Source of the DNA: CAYMST01 sp964393115
GTDB taxonomy: Bacteria > Bacteroidota > Bacteroidia > Cytophagales > Cyclobacteriaceae
DNA length: 8,102 nucleotides
Assembly (NCBI GenBank): GCA_964393115.1
Contig: CAYMST010000215.1
Location: 1-8,102 of the forward strand
Reading direction: 5' to 3'
In this document: piece by piece, positions 5,345-8,102 of the stretch
Numbering within the stretch: the first letter of the stretch is position 1
How the letters are laid out: every line of letters begins with the position of its first letter
Position numbers and translations under genes: made by a program
The notes under the pieces: generated by a model
What the model saw: only the letters and a program-made list of their open reading frames with translations
Databases searched by the model: none
What the model was told of the DNA's origin: nothing

Positions 5345-6694
5345 GTGTTTAAGAAAATATTAATAGCCAATCGCGGTGAGATAGCTTTACGAGTTATTAG
5401 AACATGCCGCGAAATGGGTATAAAAACGGTTGCTGTATATTCGGTAGCTGATAGAGATAGTCTTCATGTAAGGTTTGCGGACGAAGCCATCTGTGTGGGG
5501 CCAGCTCCGAGTAACGAATCTTATCTGAAAATAACTAATTTAATATCAGCAGCAGAAATAACCAACGCTGACGCTATACATCCTGGGTATGGGTTCTTAG
5601 CTGAAAACGCTGAGTTCTCAGAGGTTTGTCGTGAGTATGGCATTAAATTCATAGGTGCCAGTCCTGAGATGATCCGCGGCATGGGAGACAAGGCTACAGC
5701 CAAGGCGACCATGAAAACTGCCGGAGTACCGACGATACCCGGTTCTGACGGGCTTTTAGACTCGGTAGAGCAAGGACTAAAAATCGCCAATGACATCAAA
5801 TACCCAGTAATCCTTAAGGCTACGGCTGGAGGTGGAGGACGTGGTATGCGAATTGTCAAAGATGACTCTGAATTTAAAAAAGCCTGGGATTCCGCTAAGA
5901 TGGAAGCCGGTGCTGCTTTTGGAAATGACGGACTTTACTTAGAAAAGTTTATCGAAGAGCCTCGACATGTAGAAATACAGGTGGTTGGAGACCATACCGG
6001 AAAGGTGTGTCACCTATCAGAGCGAGATTGTTCTATCCAACGTAGGCATCAAAAATTAGTGGAAGAAACCCCATCACCGATTCTAACCCAAGAACTTCGT
6101 GAGAAAATGGGTGAGGCTGCTATCAAAGCTGGTGAGGCTATCAAATATGAAGGTGCCGGAACAGTAGAGTTCTTAGTAGATAAGCACGGTGACTTTTACT
6201 TTATGGAAATGAATACCCGTATACAAGTAGAGCACCCTGTTACGGAAGAAGTAACTGACTTTGACCTCATAAAAGAGCAAATACAAGTTGCGGCCGGTGT
6301 TAAAATATCTGGTCAAAATTATTTCCCAAGAAGACACTCTATCGAGTGTAGGATAAATGCAGAGGATCCATCTAATGATTTTAGACCCTCTCCTGGCAAG
6401 ATTACTAACTTACACCTTCCTGGTGGACAAGGCGTAAGGGTTGATAGTCATGTATATTCTGGCTATGTTATTCCTCCAAACTATGACTCCATGATTGCGA
6501 AGTTAATTGTTACCGGCCAAACTCGGGAGGAAGCAATTGTCAGAATGCGTAGAGCATTAGACGAGTTCTTTATTGAAGGGGTAAAAACGACTATTCCTTT
6601 TCATAAGAAGTTAATGACAGATGAGAGCTTTAAATCTGGTCAATTCACCACTAAGTTCTTAGAAACGTTTGACTTCTCTGATTTGGAGGTTTAA
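5345..6694 (+). CDS. accC: AccC, biotin carboxylase subunit of acetyl-CoA carboxylase
   Basis: AccC carboxylates AccB-bound biotin using ATP and bicarbonate. At 449 residues it has exactly the E. coli AccC length. The N-terminus MFKKILIANRGEIALRVIR is typical, and it starts with GTG at 5345, the only start consistent with the family. ATP-grasp features are the glycine-rich loop KATAGGGGRGM (158-168), HVEIQVVGD (208-216) and ERDCSIQRRHQKLVEE (226-241). The metal and catalytic block FMEMNTRIQVEHPVTE contains Glu288, Arg292 and Glu296. Glu275 is the other metal ligand, and ECRINAEDP carries the catalytic Arg336. All key residues are intact. The carboxyltransferase genes (accA, accD) are not in this window. 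It is the last gene of the efp-accB-accC unit. Confidence 0.98.
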   Translation: MFKKILIANRGEIALRVIRTCREMGIKTVAVYSVADRDSLHVRFADEAICVGPAPSNESYLKITNLISAAEITNADAIHPGYGFLAENAEFSEVCREYGIKFIGASPEMIRGMGDKATAKATMKTAGVPTIPGSDGLLDSVEQGLKIANDIKYPVILKATAGGGGRGMRIVKDDSEFKKAWDSAKMEAGAAFGNDGLYLEKFIEEPRHVEIQVVGDHTGKVCHLSERDCSIQRRHQKLVEETPSPILTQELREKMGEAAIKAGEAIKYEGAGTVEFLVDKHGDFYFMEMNTRIQVEHPVTEEVTDFDLIKEQIQVAAGVKISGQNYFPRRHSIECRINAEDPSNDFRPSPGKITNLHLPGGQGVRVDSHVYSGYVIPPNYDSMIAKLIVTGQTREEAIVRMRRALDEFFIEGVKTTIPFHKKLMTDESFKSGQFTTKFLETFDFSDLEV

Positions 6695-6708
6695 TCATAT
6701 CAAAATAA

Positions 6709-6732
6709 TGCCCGACTTGAATAGGTCGGGCA
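6709..6732. terminator. Bidirectional terminator between convergent accC and era
   Basis: TGCCCGAC (6709-6716) and GTCGGGCA (6725-6732) form an 8-bp GC-rich stem with an 8-base loop. AATTTATT follows on the + strand, and on the - strand the complement of CAAAATAA gives a T-rich tail. The position, 15 bases after the accC stop and 33 bases after the era stop, suits a shared terminator for both genes. Confidence 0.8.
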
Positions 6733-6764
6733 ATTTATTGATAAGCGTTAGAAAGCTACCCTTC

Positions 6765-7652
6765 TTACTCTTGATAACCGAATTTCACTAGACTTCTTTT
6801 CTTACTTCTCCAGTCCTTTTCCACTTTCACGTGGGTTTCTAGGTGTATTTTCTTCCCAAAGAATTGTTCTAAATCTTGTCTTGCTTCAATCCCCACCTTC
6901 TTTAAGGCTGCACCCGCTTTACCAATTAGAATTCCTTTTTGAGAGTTTCGTTCTACATAGATTATCGTTCCGATGCGGATAATGTCCGTATCTTCTTTGA
7001 ATGACTCTACCTCAACTTCACAGCTATACGGTACTTCCTGCTTATAGTTAAGAAATATCTTCTCTCGCACAATTTCCGTTACAAAAAACCTCTCTGGCTT
7101 GTCAGTAAGTGTATCCTTAGCGTAATAAGGTGGATGCTCTGGGAGTCTCTGTTTGATTTTGTCAAATAAGATATCAATGCCTTCATTATTAAGTGCCGAA
7201 ATAGCAATGTAATCGCTAGCTTCCAGGTGCTCCTTCCAGTGATTCATCTTATCCAATGCTTGAGACCCTTTGGCTTTATCCACCTTATTAAGCACAAAAA
7301 TAATTGGCGTTAAACTCGACTTAAGGCGGTCTATAAAGTCTGAATCTTGATATTTATCTCCAAGCTCGGTAACGAATATAATCAGGTCTGCATCGCTAAG
7401 TGACTCATTCACATAGTTCATCATGTTCTCCTGAAGCTCATACTGGGGTGTTAAGACGCCAGGAGTGTCAGAATAAACGATTTGGTAGTCATCTCCGGAA
7501 AGCACTCCAAAAATCCGATGTCTAGTGGTTTGTGCCTTATTGGTGATAATAGATAGCCTCTCACCTACTAACTGATTCATCAAAGTTGATTTACCAACAT
7601 TCGGTTTACCAACTATACTTACAAACCCCGATTTATGCCTGATCTCCTCCAC
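6765..7652 (-). CDS. era: Era GTPase
   Basis: Era is an essential GTPase that binds the 3' end of 16S rRNA and helps assemble the 30S subunit. The 295-residue protein has all GTPase motifs: G1 GKPNVGKS (15-22), G2 TTRHR (42-46), G3 DTPG (62-65), G4 NKVD (122-125) and G5 SAL (152-154). The C-terminal KH RNA-binding domain contains the GKAG loop (244-247) and the KVEKDWR end block. The start is GTG at 7652-7650: a stop codon lies just upstream in frame and the next in-frame methionine is already inside the G domain. Era and RsmA act on the same end of 16S rRNA, though they are about 6 kb apart here. The gene converges on accC and diverges from the initiator tRNA gene. Confidence 0.97.
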   Translation of the reverse strand: MEEIRHKSGFVSIVGKPNVGKSTLMNQLVGERLSIITNKAQTTRHRIFGVLSGDDYQIVYSDTPGVLTPQYELQENMMNYVNESLSDADLIIFVTELGDKYQDSDFIDRLKSSLTPIIFVLNKVDKAKGSQALDKMNHWKEHLEASDYIAISALNNEGIDILFDKIKQRLPEHPPYYAKDTLTDKPERFFVTEIVREKIFLNYKQEVPYSCEVEVESFKEDTDIIRIGTIIYVERNSQKGILIGKAGAALKKVGIEARQDLEQFFGKKIHLETHVKVEKDWRSKKRSLVKFGYQE

Positions 7653-7689
7653 CTCTCAATTTTTTATGATAACTATTTAATATTTTTCA

Positions 7690-7697
7690 CAAAGATA
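7690..7697 (-). promoter_or_regulatory. Bacteroidetes -7 element for era
   Basis: On the reverse strand this reads TATCTTTG, an exact TAnnTTTG match, identical to the element before DUF177. The GTG start of era lies 37 bases downstream of it, a reasonable leader length. No TTTG -33 box is seen at the proper distance, so upstream recognition is weak. Confidence 0.55.
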
Positions 7698-7698
7698 C

Positions 7699-7729
7699 TT
7701 GATTTATAAATACCTGTTTACTACTTTTG
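7699..7729 (+). promoter_or_regulatory. Promoter of the initiator tRNA gene
   Basis: TACTTTTG (7722-7729) matches TAnnTTTG, and TTG (7699-7701) stands 20 bases upstream as the -33 element. Transcription would begin near 7736, about 17 bases before the mature tRNA. The -33 box abuts the -7 element of the opposing era promoter (7690-7697), so the two promoters overlap back to back. Confidence 0.65.
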
Positions 7730-7752
7730 CAATCCAATTAAGAAAAACACAC

Positions 7753-7825
<73 letters not shown>

Positions 7826-7833
7826 CTACTCCC

Positions 7834-7870
7834 AAAAAGTCCTTTCAGTTAGTTCTGAAAGGACTTTTTT
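7834..7870 (+). terminator. Rho-independent terminator of the tRNA gene
   Basis: A perfect 15-bp stem (7834-7848 with 7855-7869) encloses the six-base loop TTAGTT. The arms centre on GTCCTTTCAG and its complement. The 3' arm ends in a T-run (7865-7870), followed by GTTTT. It begins 8 bases after the mature tRNA end. Confidence 0.9.
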
Positions 7871-8022
7871 GTTTTATAGTGCTTCTGATTTTGTGTAGCC
7901 ACATAATTTTAGATCAAGCAATAAGTTCAGAACCAAATACTGGAAGATTATTTTTTTCACAGAAATCTCATCCCAGATCTTTCAAATAGTCATCATAGTT
8001 CTAGGTAACAGTAAATAACAAA

Positions 8023-8086
8023 GGGATCATAACCCGAAGGTCGAAGCGGATCAGTCCGAAAACCTGGGGAGTAGTTTCCAAAAGTC
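8023..8086 (+). repeat. Decayed partial copy of the tRNA-fMet 3' half
   Basis: GGGATCATAACCCGAAGGTCG at 8023-8043 matches tRNA positions 7781-7801 at 20 of 21 bases, including a 17-base exact run (8027-8043). Further short matches follow in the same order and at nearly the same spacing: AGTCC (8053-8057 versus 7810-7814) and CCAAAAGTC (8078-8086 versus CCAAAAAGTC at the start of the tRNA terminator). The acceptor 5' strand and D arm have no counterpart, so this cannot be a working tRNA. It may be a degraded duplication or an old attachment-site scar. No other gene is visible between 7871 and 8102. Confidence 0.7.
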
Positions 8087-8102
8087 TAACTTAGCTTCTA
8101 AA

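Noticed and set aside
5521..5859. A 112-codon reverse frame inside accC
   Set aside because: It is antisense to the conserved ATP-grasp region and its proline-rich product is typical of a shadow frame.

Overview
This window looks like chromosomal, housekeeping DNA from a member of the Bacteroidetes (Bacteroidota), most likely a Cytophagales-type or related marine lineage. Three things point there. The gene set and order (pdxA, DUF177, rpmF, fabH, then efp, accB, accC, with era nearby) fit that phylum. Start codons generally lack Shine-Dalgarno sequences. Promoter-like sites match the phylum's TAnnTTTG -7 consensus: TATCTTTG at 1985 on the + strand and at 7697-7690 on the - strand, TATATTTG at 3875 and TACTTTTG at 7722. 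The exact genus cannot be read from the sequence.

Layout. At the left edge, rsmA (16S rRNA dimethyltransferase) runs leftward out of the window. It diverges from pdxA (vitamin B6 synthesis), and a perfect two-arm palindrome lies between them. A second rightward unit, DUF177 plus rpmF (ribosomal protein L32), has its own promoter and ends at a strong terminator. fabH follows, then a 358-base stretch without a convincing gene but with hairpins and a promoter-like site. Next comes a compact efp-accB-accC unit. A bidirectional terminator separates accC from era, which is transcribed leftward. era diverges from an initiator tRNA-Met gene that has its own promoter and terminator. The last 230 bases hold a decayed copy of the 3' half of that tRNA.

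Function. FabH, AccB (biotin carrier) and AccC (biotin carboxylase) belong to the first steps of fatty-acid synthesis: malonyl-CoA formation and the first condensation. The rest mostly serves translation and ribosome assembly: RsmA, DUF177/YceD, L32, EF-P, Era and initiator tRNA. PdxA supplies pyridoxal phosphate. Linkage of fatty-acid and ribosome genes around rpmF-fabH is widespread in bacteria.

I see no defence system, mobile-element gene, CRISPR array or biosynthetic cluster. The observations most worth checking are the tRNA remnant at the right end, the long structured region before efp, and the palindrome between rsmA and pdxA.
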